Origin: Oligosphaeraceae bacterium
Lineage (GTDB): Bacteria > Verrucomicrobiota > Lentisphaeria > Oligosphaerales > Oligosphaeraceae
NCBI GenBank assembly: GCA_012515455.1
Contig: JAAYYJ010000170.1
Location: 1 to 25,782, forward strand
Length of the DNA stretch: 25,782 nucleotides
Direction: 5' to 3'
In this document: piece after piece, positions 1 through 8,420 of the stretch
Layout: the number at the start of each line of letters is the position of its first letter
How positions within the stretch are numbered: the stretch's first letter is position 1
Made by a program: the position numbers and the translations under genes
Notes under the pieces: generated by a model
The model's input: the letters and a program-made list of their open reading frames with translations, nothing else
Databases searched by the model: none
What the model was told of the DNA's origin: nothing

Positions 1-1
1 A

Positions 2-616
2 AACGACAAGACGCCCGCATTCTTGGGGGAAATCGAAGAAGCGCTGGCCAGGAAGTCGGGCAAGCATTTCACCGGCACCGATCTCAAGGATGAAAGAACC
101 CGCAGAGTCTCCTGGCGCAATGGCATGAAACACAAGTTTGGAGCGACAGAATTTAAGCTGAACGTCATAAAAATGACAAAAGACAATGGCGAAAAGGAAG
201 GTTGCCATGTCTATGCAACCACAATCTGCCTGCATAACAATAAGGAGACAGTATTGCGCATCCTGGACGAAATCTGCAGGGTGCGCTGGCAAATCGAAGA
301 ACAATTCAAAGTACAGAAGCACCACGGGCTTGAACTGGGGACGGCGTTCGGCACAAGGGGATTTGCGGGGCAAAATTATTATCTCATCGTGCAGATAGCC
401 GACATTATACGCACATTCATGATGCACAGCAGTCTCTTCAGGAGGCTGCAGCAAAAAGCAAACAGCGAAGAAATAACAGAAGTCATTCAGCGTCCGATGC
501 TGGAATGGTACGGAACAATCGCCCATTTTGTGGACAGGTTCCGAAGGGCGATTCTGACCTGTCCGCTCTCGGACATCAATATGGATGGCTGGAGGCTTTC
601 ATACGATACCGCCTGA
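2..616 (+). CDS. IS4-type transposase, C-terminal part (5' end outside window)
   Basis: The frame is open from the first base of the window, so the gene begins upstream and only about 204 C-terminal residues are seen. The stretch around bases 281-320 carries the signature of IS4-family DDE transposases, R-(3)-E-(6)-K, within a RWQIEEQFK motif; the glutamate at 296-298 would be the third acidic catalytic residue. The tyrosine that usually begins the signature is a cysteine here. The following hydrophobic stretch (LIVQIADIIRTF) is typical of the helical tail of these enzymes. The protein would cut and join DNA at the ends of its element. It precedes the regulator-DUF58-BatA operon and may have displaced whatever once stood upstream. 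Terminal repeats could not be recognised. Confidence 0.8.
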   Translation, partial: NDKTPAFLGEIEEALARKSGKHFTGTDLKDERTRRVSWRNGMKHKFGATEFKLNVIKMTKDNGEKEGCHVYATTICLHNNKETVLRILDEICRVRWQIEEQFKVQKHHGLELGTAFGTRGFAGQNYYLIVQIADIIRTFMMHSSLFRRLQQKANSEEITEVIQRPMLEWYGTIAHFVDRFRRAILTCPLSDINMDGWRLSYDTA

Positions 617-934
617 CCGGACAGCCGAACCAACCGCCCCAGTCCCAAGCCCGTGCACATCATAGATAAATACAAAAGGCCGCCCATCACTCCATAGACA
701 TCAACTGCTCGCAGGCAAGGTGTGAAAAAAGTGAAAAACGCGGCCCATAGGAAATCTATACCCTCGTTCCGGGACTGCAAACGGGGAAAGGAAAAAATGT
801 GGTGATTAATGGTTTTCCAAGATCCTGATTCTTTTGGACTGTTTTTGTCCCTCGGCGCGCTGTCCCGGGGGGCGCTGCCCGGCGGTGATGCTATATTATA
901 TCCATTGCCGGTCAATGCACTGGAGAGAACGGAT
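617..934. other. Intergenic stretch between transposase and regulator gene
   Basis: No convincing gene is seen here. The first part probably contains the right end of the insertion element, but the matching left end lies outside the window, so the terminal repeat cannot be defined. A short GC-rich imperfect hairpin lies near 761-786. An AT-rich TATATTATAT run at 892-901 sits about 35 bases before the next start codon. Confidence 0.4.
892..899 (+). promoter_or_regulatory. Possible -10 region of the regulator-DUF58-BatA operon
   Basis: TATATT/TATTAT boxes overlap here in an otherwise very GC-rich stretch, at a suitable distance from the start at 935. No good -35 box is visible 16-18 bases upstream, so an activator or an alternative sigma factor would be needed. 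This is a weak call. Confidence 0.3.
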
Positions 935-1642
935 ATGGCATACAAGCAACTCACCCTCGAGCAAGCTGCCACACTGATCAACTGCAGCCCCAAACATCTG
1001 CGGGAACAGGCCACGCAGGGCGATGCCCCCTGCCTGCGACAGGGCGACAAGCTGCTCTTCGACCAGGAAGCAATCATGAACTGGTGGTCGCTGCATATCC
1101 TGAACCGCAAAACCGCCCTGCAGAAGGAACAGCTGCAACCGCCCCTGAGCCCAGTCTTGCCCAGTGCATTGTGCGCCCCAGACCGTATCGACACTGCCCT
1201 CCGGGGCAAAAGCAAGGCCGCCATCCTGAAAAGCCTCACTGCGCTGGCGGAAAGCACCGGCTTGCTCTACAGTGTTAGTGAATTCCATGACTCGCTGCGT
1301 TCCCGGGAAGAGCAGGCCTCGACCGCCTTGCCAGGCGGCGTCGCGCTGGTCCATCCGCAGAGCCGGGATGAGTTCCTGTTCGAGGAGTCATTCATCTGCC
1401 TGGCGAAAGCCCGGAACCCGGTTTTTTTCGGCGAGGCGAACGGCCTGCCCAGCGACATCTTTTTTTTGCTCGCCTGCAAAGACGATATCCACCTGCAGGT
1501 CCTCGCAGCCTTAAGCTCCCTGCTGATCACCACCGGCCTTATCCAAAACCTGCGCTGCGCTGAGACGCCGACCGAAATGCTGGCTGCCCTGGAAGCAGCG
1601 GAATCCGCCGCGTCCTCGGCCAGGGCAGGCCAGCGCAAATAG
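935..1642 (+). CDS. HTH (excisionase/MerR-like) plus PTS EIIA type-2 domain regulator
   Basis: The 235-residue protein has two parts. Residues 1-55 (LTLEQAATLINCSPKHLREQATQ) look like an excisionase-type helix-turn-helix. Residues about 90-230 look like a PtsN/fructose-type EIIA domain. His140, in GGVALVHPQ, aligns with the phosphorylated histidine of that family, and PVFFGEANG and LLITTGLI fit the fold. The protein could therefore link PTS phosphorylation to DNA binding; this is inferred from family knowledge. The ATG at 935 was chosen because a GGAGAG ribosome site lies 8 bases upstream; the frame is open further upstream to 809 but lacks such a site. The gene ends 8 bases before the DUF58 gene, which suggests an operon. 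Confidence 0.8.
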   Translation: MAYKQLTLEQAATLINCSPKHLREQATQGDAPCLRQGDKLLFDQEAIMNWWSLHILNRKTALQKEQLQPPLSPVLPSALCAPDRIDTALRGKSKAAILKSLTALAESTGLLYSVSEFHDSLRSREEQASTALPGGVALVHPQSRDEFLFEESFICLAKARNPVFFGEANGLPSDIFFLLACKDDIHLQVLAALSSLLITTGLIQNLRCAETPTEMLAALEAAESAASSARAGQRK

Positions 1643-1650
1643 CCCGCATC

Positions 1651-2556
1651 ATGCCCGAAACGCCGCTTTCCATACTGCTGTCCCCCCAGACCTTGACTCA
1701 GATCAGCGATTACCACCTGCTGGCCAAAACCGCCGTCGAGGGGCTGCTGACCGGCATCCACCGCAGCCTCTGCCGCGGCAGCGGCAGCGAATTTATGCAA
1801 TACCGCGCTTACACGCCCGGCGACGATCTGAAATTCCTGGACTGGAAACTGCTGGCCCGCCTGGGCAAGCCGTATAGCAAAGTCTATCACGAAGAGACCA
1901 ACCTGCGCTGCGCCATCATTCTGGATGCCAGCGCCTCAATGGCCTATCAGGGCAAAGACGCTCCCTGCAGCAAATTCCGTTATGCGGCTCTGCTGGCTGC
2001 CTGCCTGGCCTACCTGGCCCAGCATCAGGGCGACCAGATCGGCCTGTTCGTCTATGGCTCTGAGATGCAATGTCTGCTGCCGCCGGGCGAGAGCGGCGGC
2101 GGGTTGGCCCGGGTCCTGGCCGCTCTGGAGGGCTGCCGCCCGAGCGGGCGGGCGGAGCACGGCGCGGCCTGGCAGCAGGTCAGTGAAATGCTGCCCCGGC
2201 GCAGCCTGCTGGTCTGGCTCTCGGATTTTCAAGAATTTGAGACCCAGCTGGGGCGTTCACTGCAGCAGTTCCGCTTTGCCGGGCACGACTGCCTGGCCTG
2301 TCAAATTCTGGACCAGGACGAACTGACCTTGCCCTTCCAGGAGACCCTGAATTTTATCGACAGCGAAAGCAATCAGGAAATCACTACCACAGTGAATCTG
2401 GTGCGGGAGAAGTACCGCCAGCGCATGCAGGACTTCCTGAACCGCACCCGCCGGCAATGCCTTGACACCCGTACCGACTACTTGCTGGCCAGCACCTCCG
2501 ACAACCTCGGGTACCTCCTGGCCGCCTGGCTGCATAAACGCGAGGCGCTGCACTGA
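1651..2556 (+). CDS. DUF58 domain protein
   Basis: The 301-residue protein matches DUF58 throughout. The core motif MQYRAYTPGDDLKFLDWKLLAR starts at residue 49. A von Willebrand-like region follows, with a DASAS metal-site motif from Asp92 (IILDASASM). DUF58 proteins are usually encoded with a MoxR AAA+ ATPase and BatA/BatB-type membrane proteins and are thought to act in envelope maturation or stress; their molecular role is poorly defined. Here the BatA-like partner is present but no MoxR gene is in the window. The stop overlaps the next start by one base (TGATG), which indicates translational coupling. The start follows the upstream stop by only 8 bases and has a poor ribosome site, consistent with coupling to the regulator gene. 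Confidence 0.9.
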   Translation: MPETPLSILLSPQTLTQISDYHLLAKTAVEGLLTGIHRSLCRGSGSEFMQYRAYTPGDDLKFLDWKLLARLGKPYSKVYHEETNLRCAIILDASASMAYQGKDAPCSKFRYAALLAACLAYLAQHQGDQIGLFVYGSEMQCLLPPGESGGGLARVLAALEGCRPSGRAEHGAAWQQVSEMLPRRSLLVWLSDFQEFETQLGRSLQQFRFAGHDCLACQILDQDELTLPFQETLNFIDSESNQEITTTVNLVREKYRQRMQDFLNRTRRQCLDTRTDYLLASTSDNLGYLLAAWLHKREALH

Positions 2557-4544
2557 TGCTGACTTTCGCTTACCCGTATTTCCTCTGGGGGATGCTGGCA
2601 CTGGCCGGACCGGTCCTGCTCCATCTGCTGAACCGCAAACGCCCCCGACGGCTGATTTTCCCCAGCATTCGCTTCCTGGAGATTACCCCCCTGCCCCGGG
2701 AAGGGCGCCGTCGCCTGCGGGACATCCTGCTGCTGCTGTGCCGGCTGGCGCTGTTCGCGACCATCGTCCTGGCCCTGGCACGTCCGCAATGGGTGCCTAA
2801 GAGCCTCCCGGTGGGCGGCAGTTCTTTACAGCAGGCGATTATCCTGCTGGACAGCTCCGCCAGCCTGCACTGGCAGGGTGCCGCCGAGCAGAGCCGCCGC
2901 AGTGCACTGTCCGCTCTGGATGCTCTGACTGAGGATGGCTGGCAGGTCGGCCTGGCCACCTACTCCCGGGACCTGCTGAACGAATACCCTCCCGGAAGCA
3001 GTTTGCAGACTCTGCAGACGGCACTGGCGGAATGGGAGCCCACCTTGAGCGCCGGACGTCCGGAACAGGCCCTGAGTCAATGCCTGGCCGCCTTCAACCC
3101 CGCCGCCCAGAGAAAAAAACTGCTCCTGGTCAGCGATTTTCAGAGCAGCGACTGGGCGTTGCAGGAGCTGACCCTGACGCGGGACATCGAGCTGGAGTTC
3201 CTGCCCCTGGACAGCCTGCAGCCGGACAACGTGGGCATTTTGTCGGTGCAATGCACGCCCTTGGCCGGCAACAAACAGCGCGTGCTGGTGCTCTGCCGCA
3301 ATTATTCACCGGCTGCGCAGCAGCGTCTCCTGACCATCCGTCTGGGGCAGCAGTCGCAGAGCAACGCCCTGGAGTTTGAGGGCGGGCAGAGTCAGCGGGC
3401 TGCTTTTGTGTTCGAGCTGCAGGAAGACAGCGCCGGCCCGGGCTGGGCCGGGTTGTCCCACGATGCCTTCCCGCCTGATGACGAGTATTATTTCTGGGCC
3501 GGTGCGGAGCAGCCGGTCAAGGTCCTGCTGGTCACCCCCGAGGACGGCGGCAGCCTTTCCGAGGACGAAGTGTTTTTTGTCAGCAAGGCCTTGTCGGCGG
3601 AAAAAGACGGCCTGCCGGGGCGCTTCACATGGGAGCGTCTTGGGGCCGCCAGCCTCTTCGCCGCCGATCTCCAGAGCTGTCAGATCATCTTCCTGCTGGG
3701 AGCGGCCGAACGCCTGAGCCAGGACAGCTGGCAGAAGCTCACCGCGTTCCTGGCAAATGGCGGAGCGCTGTTTCACACTCCCGGGCAGTCCCCGGCCCTG
3801 GGCTGGCATGCATTGCGCGACTGCGGTCTCAGCCGCAGTCAGTATCAGGGTATGGTGGGGAAAGCCAGTCACGATTCCAGCCTCGGTCTGTCCTGGGTCG
3901 CGCCGGACTCGCCCCTGGGCCGAATCTTCATCCCCGAAAGCAGTGACCTGTTCCTGTTCCCGATCCGGAACCATGCCCGGCTGCAGGCACACCCCACAGA
4001 ACGGACCCTGCTGCAAACTCTGGATGGACTACCCGCATTGCTGGAAACCGCCTCCGGCAGCGGCAGACTTTATTCCTTCGCTTTTGCTTTTAACTTGAGC
4101 TGGAGCGACTTCCCGCTGAGTCAGGCCTTCCTGCCACTGTTGCGGGAACTCTGCACCGACGCAGTTCCGCCGCAGCACGGCCGCAAGCGCATTGCCTGCG
4201 GCACCCCGGTCCCCCGACTCTATCGCCTCGACGGCAGTGAGATTCTGCCAGCAAGCCCGCTGGACAGCAGCCGTCCCGGCGCGTCGCTGCTGGGTGACTG
4301 CCCGGTAGAAATCAACCTGGATGCCCGCGAGGCCCTGCCGGAGACAGTCAAGACGGCTGATCTGCAGCGTTTTCTGCAGCGGGACCGGGAGCAGCCGGCG
4401 GGCCAGCCAGCGACCGCGCTGGCCGGTTCGCGGTCCGGCGAACGCCCGTTGTGGCAGTACTGCCTGTTCCTGCTGGCGCTGCTGGTATTGCTGGAGGCCG
4501 TCTTGACCACGGCTGCCGATGCCAGAAAGGGCAAGGGCGGCTGA
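2556..4544 (+). CDS. BatA-like membrane protein with von Willebrand domain
   Basis: The 662-residue protein opens with the aerotolerance-regulator BatA N-terminal region: a first membrane segment at about 5-24, a basic LLNRKRPRRL loop containing the family's F-P-S-I-R-F-L motif, and a second membrane segment at about 55-78. A von Willebrand type A domain begins near Asp99 with a DSSAS metal site. Residues about 320-430 (VLLVTPED, then IIFLLGAAERLS and GGALFHTPG) resemble a GATase-like fold common in these proteins. A last membrane helix lies near 637-655, followed by a short basic tail. The large central part is predicted to face the periplasm. It overlaps the DUF58 stop by one base and is the third gene of the operon. 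Confidence 0.88.
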   Translation: MLTFAYPYFLWGMLALAGPVLLHLLNRKRPRRLIFPSIRFLEITPLPREGRRRLRDILLLLCRLALFATIVLALARPQWVPKSLPVGGSSLQQAIILLDSSASLHWQGAAEQSRRSALSALDALTEDGWQVGLATYSRDLLNEYPPGSSLQTLQTALAEWEPTLSAGRPEQALSQCLAAFNPAAQRKKLLLVSDFQSSDWALQELTLTRDIELEFLPLDSLQPDNVGILSVQCTPLAGNKQRVLVLCRNYSPAAQQRLLTIRLGQQSQSNALEFEGGQSQRAAFVFELQEDSAGPGWAGLSHDAFPPDDEYYFWAGAEQPVKVLLVTPEDGGSLSEDEVFFVSKALSAEKDGLPGRFTWERLGAASLFAADLQSCQIIFLLGAAERLSQDSWQKLTAFLANGGALFHTPGQSPALGWHALRDCGLSRSQYQGMVGKASHDSSLGLSWVAPDSPLGRIFIPESSDLFLFPIRNHARLQAHPTERTLLQTLDGLPALLETASGSGRLYSFAFAFNLSWSDFPLSQAFLPLLRELCTDAVPPQHGRKRIACGTPVPRLYRLDGSEILPASPLDSSRPGASLLGDCPVEINLDAREALPETVKTADLQRFLQRDREQPAGQPATALAGSRSGERPLWQYCLFLLALLVLLEAVLTTAADARKGKGG

Positions 4545-4551
4545 CAATCTC

Positions 4552-4572
4552 CCCGCTCACCGCGGTTTTTTT
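4552..4572 (+). terminator. Weak terminator-like hairpin after the BatA-like gene
   Basis: A short CCGC/GCGG stem with a five-base loop is followed by seven Ts, starting 8 bases after the BatA-like stop. The stem is only 4 bp, so termination would be partial at best. Confidence 0.35.
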
Positions 4573-4626
4573 CGCAGTACGATTTGTAAAATTCCTCTCT
4601 TCGTATACATTAAGGCTTATACTGTT

Positions 4627-4700
4627 GCGGGTGTAGCATAGTGGTAATGCTCCAGCTTCCCAAGCTGGCTAGGAGGGTTCGATTCCCTTCACCCGCTCCA
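4627..4700 (+). tRNA. tRNA-Gly (anticodon CCC)
   Basis: The 74-base sequence folds as a full cloverleaf. The acceptor stem is GCGGGTG/CACCCGC, the D stem is GCAT/ATGC, and the anticodon stem CCAGC/GCTGG carries the seven-base loop TTCCCAA, giving anticodon CCC for GGG codons. The T arm is GAGGG-TTCGATT-CCCTT with one G-U pair at its base. The discriminator base is T and CCA is encoded in the DNA. It stands alone between the BatA-like gene and the convergent GH123-like gene. A TATACA box at 4604-4609 could serve as its -10 element, but no good -35 box is seen. Confidence 0.96.
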
Positions 4701-4710
4701 TCTGCAAAAC

Positions 4711-4752
4711 AAAACAGCCGCAGAGGATAATTCCTGTGCGGCTGTTTTTTTA
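4711..4752 (+). terminator. Rho-independent terminator after tRNA-Gly, possibly bidirectional
   Basis: An 11-bp stem, AAACAGCCGCA with TGCGGCTGTTT, surrounds a loop of about 14 bases and is followed by a T run to 4751. On the minus strand the same hairpin is followed by TGTTTTGTTTT, so it may also end the GH123-like transcript, whose stop is at 4786. Confidence 0.88.
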
Positions 4753-4785
4753 TGTTCGCGACAGTGCGGTGGTCTGTCCTCCGGC

Positions 4786-7700
4786 TTAGTTCTGCCGGCC
4801 GATTAAAGAGACGGAAAAGCTGACTGTCTGCCCCGGCTTGATCTCAAAGGGCCGATTGCCCGGTTCGCCCGGCCGGTTGCCGTAGAAGGACCTGAATACC
4901 TCCAGGGTATAGACCTTGCCGGTGCCGAGGTGATTGCCCTTGGAATTCATCCAGATATACGCATAGCTGATTTGCGGATCGAGCTTCCAGGTGAAGCCGG
5001 CTTGCTTTTCAGGGTTGAACACCCCGAGATAATGGTCATTCAGGGGCACCGAACGCAGCTCAAAGAACACCGGCTGGCGCAGATCGAACACCGTCGCCGG
5101 CAGGGTTAGCGGGGTGGGCACTTCCAGGGTGTCGCCCTGCCGCGCTTCACCGATGGACGGCATGATGCGGCCCCGCCAGTGGAACTGGTAATGGGTCGGA
5201 TCATCCGAGATGTATTCCGCCGGGAAAACATTGCTGATGCTGTAGTCAATCTGCAATTCCGGCGAACCGGGCACGATGCTCATCACCCGCGAGAGCCGGA
5301 ACTTGTCGCCCCGCAGCAGCATTGAGGCCTCCAGGGCAATGCGGGCATCCGAGAGCTCTTTGACGCTGAGGTCCCAGTCCACCGCGGATTCCGGCAGGAC
5401 CTCGAGGCCGGCGTCCTCGTAGCCGCCGATGGATGGCAGGTCGCGATGGGTGAAACTCTGATACAGCTTACCGGCCCGGACCGCCAGCGGCAGGGTCTTG
5501 GCCAGGTCGCCGCAATGCAGAGTCTCCGTGCCCTTGACTTTGAAGGAGATGATCCGACCGCCCAATTCCAGGAGGGTGAATTCAATCTGGTCATTGGCGA
5601 TCCGGAAGCCGAAATTTCCCTCCAGGCTGACCGGTTCGATCCGCAGTGGTCCGGCTGCCGCCGGCTGGGCCTGCGCGAACGCCTCCGCCAGGTCCAGGTA
5701 ATAGGCGGCACGCGCGTAGAGCTGCTGCTCATACATCCACTGCGCCTGGGCGCGCACGGCCGTCTGCAGCGGGTTGGCGGCGGCCGGCGGGGTTGACAGC
5801 CGGGTGGCGATCAGGCGCTGCTGCGCCGCAGCCAGCAAGCGGGCGCAATTCTCCCGCTCGGCCAGGGTATAGGTGCCGGAGGCATGCGCCTGCAGGAACG
5901 CCCGCTCAGCGACGGCGGGCAGCGAGGCTTTCTCCAGTTGGGCGGCAAGCTGTTCGAGCTTCTGCAGATTGGGGTCGCGTTTAAGGACGAAGCGCCGGGT
6001 CAGCACGCGGGTGCGGCCCTGGTGTTCAATTGCCACCGCGATGTTGTTCTCGCCCAGGCGGGTGAGTTCGCAGTCGGCCTGCAGGCGTCCGCCCTGGACC
6101 ACTCCGGCGGACTGGCCCGCGAGGGTGACCTTGGCGCCATCCGGGGCCAGGACGGTAAACTGCACGCGTGAGAACTCGGTGGCGCTGTTTTCGGCCGGGT
6201 TGGAGCAGACCAGTGCCACCGGTTCGGCCTCGAAGTCCTCGATCTCGGCGGCGATTTTCTCCCGTAGGGCATAGAGAAGATTACTGTCGTTGACGAAAGC
6301 GAAGGGCAATTCCGGGAGGAGTTCCTGCATTATTTCGGCCACTCTGGCCCGGCCATATCCGGGGAAGTGCCGCTCGACTTTCGCCTCCAGCAATTTCAGG
6401 TAATCTACATCGTCCAGTCCTTCCCGGACTTGGGCCAGGCGCAAGGTGGGGACCAGCCGTCCGCCCGGGCTCAAGGCCGGGAAGAGCGTGGTGTTGTGTC
6501 CGTTGCGGTAGGTCTTTTCCAAGTCGGTCCAGGGATTGACCTCAGGTCCGGGTGTGGCAGTCATCTGCCAGGTGAGTCCTCCTTGGCCGCCATTGGCGTA
6601 AATCTGCCAGGCGTAGAGGCGATTTTTGATGTAGTTATGATGGTCGAGCGGATGGGGCCAGTTGTAGTACCAGATCTCCCGTCCCCGCTCCAGCTCGGGC
6701 TTAACATAGCCGAAGCTGAACGGCACTGCGAACACGGTAAAATGCGGCAATTCCGGGTCCACCGTATGAGGGGTGAAGAAACGGAAATCCGGGGCCTGGC
6801 GTTTGATTTCACCGGTGAGGCGGTTCAGTTCCGCATAGACCTTGGGTGCCGGTTCGTCATAGATATAGCTGAAGTAGCGCAGCTGGGGCGGGAAGGCCTC
6901 GCGCCAATGCTCATGGAACTGGCGGGCATACTGCCCGGCCAGATTGCGGGCCCGCTCGGAAAACAGGGGTTCGCCGAACAGTTTTCGCTGGCCGTCTTTG
7001 AACCAGCCGCTGTTGTCACCCAGCATGCCCAGAATGGGAACGGTAAAATTGCAGATTCCGAACTTCTGCCATTGCCTGAGCACGAAGACATCGAAGTCGC
7101 TCCAATCGGTCACCCGCAGGTTCTCACCCTCAATGACATATTTTGGTGCCGGCGGCTTGATGCACTGGTTGCCGTTAATGCGATGGTCCTGCAGTATGGC
7201 CGAGACATCATCGGAGACTTCCCGGCCGCTGCGGCTATCCTGATAGGATCTGATAATTTGCCCGACATTGCCATAGAAGAAGGTGCTCAGCCCGGCAGTC
7301 TCGGGCAGGGTAAAGGCGCGGACGCGCAGCTGCAGCGGCACCTCGGCCAGGACTTCTCCGGCCGAACGCAGAGTCAGACTGCCGCGATACACCCCGGCAC
7401 CGGCCGTGGCAGGCGCATACAGCTTGACGAAGAACACCGTATTCTTACCGGCGCTGGCAGTGACGGGCTGGGGAGGCACAATGGGGTCGGCCAGCTCGCC
7501 CTGCAAGGTCGGGTTGTCAGGATTGCGCATGGGCACGAACTGCAAAATGCCATAGCTCTGCAGCTCGGCCGGGATGCTCCCGGCCGGGCCCTGCAGGTCA
7601 GAGAAATGCAAGGTCAGCTGCGGGACGTCCTGCTTCGGGGTCAGCACCAGCTGGAAGGGCTCGCGTTCATTGGCGGCCAGACTCAGCTGGACCTCCGTCA

Positions 7701-8388
7701 GGGCGGGCACTGCCGCCGGGATGCCCACCGCGTCCACCCGCCGGAAATTGGCCTGTTTCCAGAGCGTGCCCGCGGGCAGTTCTGCGAGAATGCCGGCTCC
7801 AGTGGCAAGATTGACCGCCGGGCTCTCGGAGCTGGCCGCGACGCGGATGTCATCGACGTAGACCTTGTAGGGTCCATTGGAGAACCACAGCGTGGCCCCC
7901 ATCCTGGTGGTCCCTGCTGGGGGATAGAAATCGACTTTGAGCTGGTGCCACTTTCCGGGTGTGACATCGCCGTTGGGGAAGAGATACTTATGGCCGCCTT
8001 CTGCCATAGTGAAGGTGACCCGACCAGAGACCTTGGTCCGGGGTCCGGCCGCCGCGATGAAATAGCGGAAGCTGAACTGGTATTTAGCCCCCGGCAGCAC
8101 GGTCAGAACATCGCGGTTGGTGTTGATTTCATGTCCGCCGAGCTGGGCTTCCAGGAGCAAGGCCTTCTCACCGGCGAAGACTTTCTCGCTCTGGACCCGG
8201 TCAGTAATGGCGCCCTCCGGATGAGGGATGATTTTTCCGGCTGGATCGCGCCGCAGCCGGCGGATATGCAGAGTCTGTTTATAGGGCTGCTCGAAATCTC
8301 CGCCTGGAGTCAGTATCGTCTCGGTCTCGGTTGCGGCAAAGCCTGCGAGAGCAACGCACAGCGTGGCTGTGAGGATGAATTTATGCAT
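4786..8388 (-). CDS. Secreted DUF4091/GH123-like glycoside hydrolase, multidomain
   Basis: The 1200-residue protein starts with a signal peptide (MHKFILTATLCVALAGFAATE, cleavage near A-G-F-A). Residues about 30-190 look like a carbohydrate-binding beta-sandwich. The central region resembles DUF4091/GH123 proteins: a beta-rich domain (NEREPFQLVL, VYRGSLTLR), then a TIM-barrel-like part with SYIYDEPAP, where Asp511-Glu512 match the Asp-Glu pair used in GH123 substrate-assisted catalysis, and the C-terminal LRLAQVREGLDDVDYLKLL motif. A helical region follows. Residues about 930-1200 resemble a mutarotase-like beta-sandwich (FGFRIANDQIEFTLLELGGRIISF). Known GH123 members act on N-acetylgalactosaminides; the substrate here is unknown. 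The start at 8388 was preferred over 8412 because it places the signal peptide at the N-terminus. It lies 32 bases after the pseudopilin gene. Confidence 0.78.
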   Translation of the reverse strand: MHKFILTATLCVALAGFAATETETILTPGGDFEQPYKQTLHIRRLRRDPAGKIIPHPEGAITDRVQSEKVFAGEKALLLEAQLGGHEINTNRDVLTVLPGAKYQFSFRYFIAAAGPRTKVSGRVTFTMAEGGHKYLFPNGDVTPGKWHQLKVDFYPPAGTTRMGATLWFSNGPYKVYVDDIRVAASSESPAVNLATGAGILAELPAGTLWKQANFRRVDAVGIPAAVPALTEVQLSLAANEREPFQLVLTPKQDVPQLTLHFSDLQGPAGSIPAELQSYGILQFVPMRNPDNPTLQGELADPIVPPQPVTASAGKNTVFFVKLYAPATAGAGVYRGSLTLRSAGEVLAEVPLQLRVRAFTLPETAGLSTFFYGNVGQIIRSYQDSRSGREVSDDVSAILQDHRINGNQCIKPPAPKYVIEGENLRVTDWSDFDVFVLRQWQKFGICNFTVPILGMLGDNSGWFKDGQRKLFGEPLFSERARNLAGQYARQFHEHWREAFPPQLRYFSYIYDEPAPKVYAELNRLTGEIKRQAPDFRFFTPHTVDPELPHFTVFAVPFSFGYVKPELERGREIWYYNWPHPLDHHNYIKNRLYAWQIYANGGQGGLTWQMTATPGPEVNPWTDLEKTYRNGHNTTLFPALSPGGRLVPTLRLAQVREGLDDVDYLKLLEAKVERHFPGYGRARVAEIMQELLPELPFAFVNDSNLLYALREKIAAEIEDFEAEPVALVCSNPAENSATEFSRVQFTVLAPDGAKVTLAGQSAGVVQGGRLQADCELTRLGENNIAVAIEHQGRTRVLTRRFVLKRDPNLQKLEQLAAQLEKASLPAVAERAFLQAHASGTYTLAERENCARLLAAAQQRLIATRLSTPPAAANPLQTAVRAQAQWMYEQQLYARAAYYLDLAEAFAQAQPAAAGPLRIEPVSLEGNFGFRIANDQIEFTLLELGGRIISFKVKGTETLHCGDLAKTLPLAVRAGKLYQSFTHRDLPSIGGYEDAGLEVLPESAVDWDLSVKELSDARIALEASMLLRGDKFRLSRVMSIVPGSPELQIDYSISNVFPAEYISDDPTHYQFHWRGRIMPSIGEARQGDTLEVPTPLTLPATVFDLRQPVFFELRSVPLNDHYLGVFNPEKQAGFTWKLDPQISYAYIWMNSKGNHLGTGKVYTLEVFRSFYGNRPGEPGNRPFEIKPGQTVSFSVSLIGRQN

Positions 8389-8420
8389 AATGTGTTTTCT
8401 GGTTGCGGGCATTTCTATTC

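Noticed and set aside
4618..4623. TATACT just before the tRNA as its -10 box
   Set aside because: It would place the transcription start inside the mature tRNA. The TATACA at 4604-4609 is better placed.
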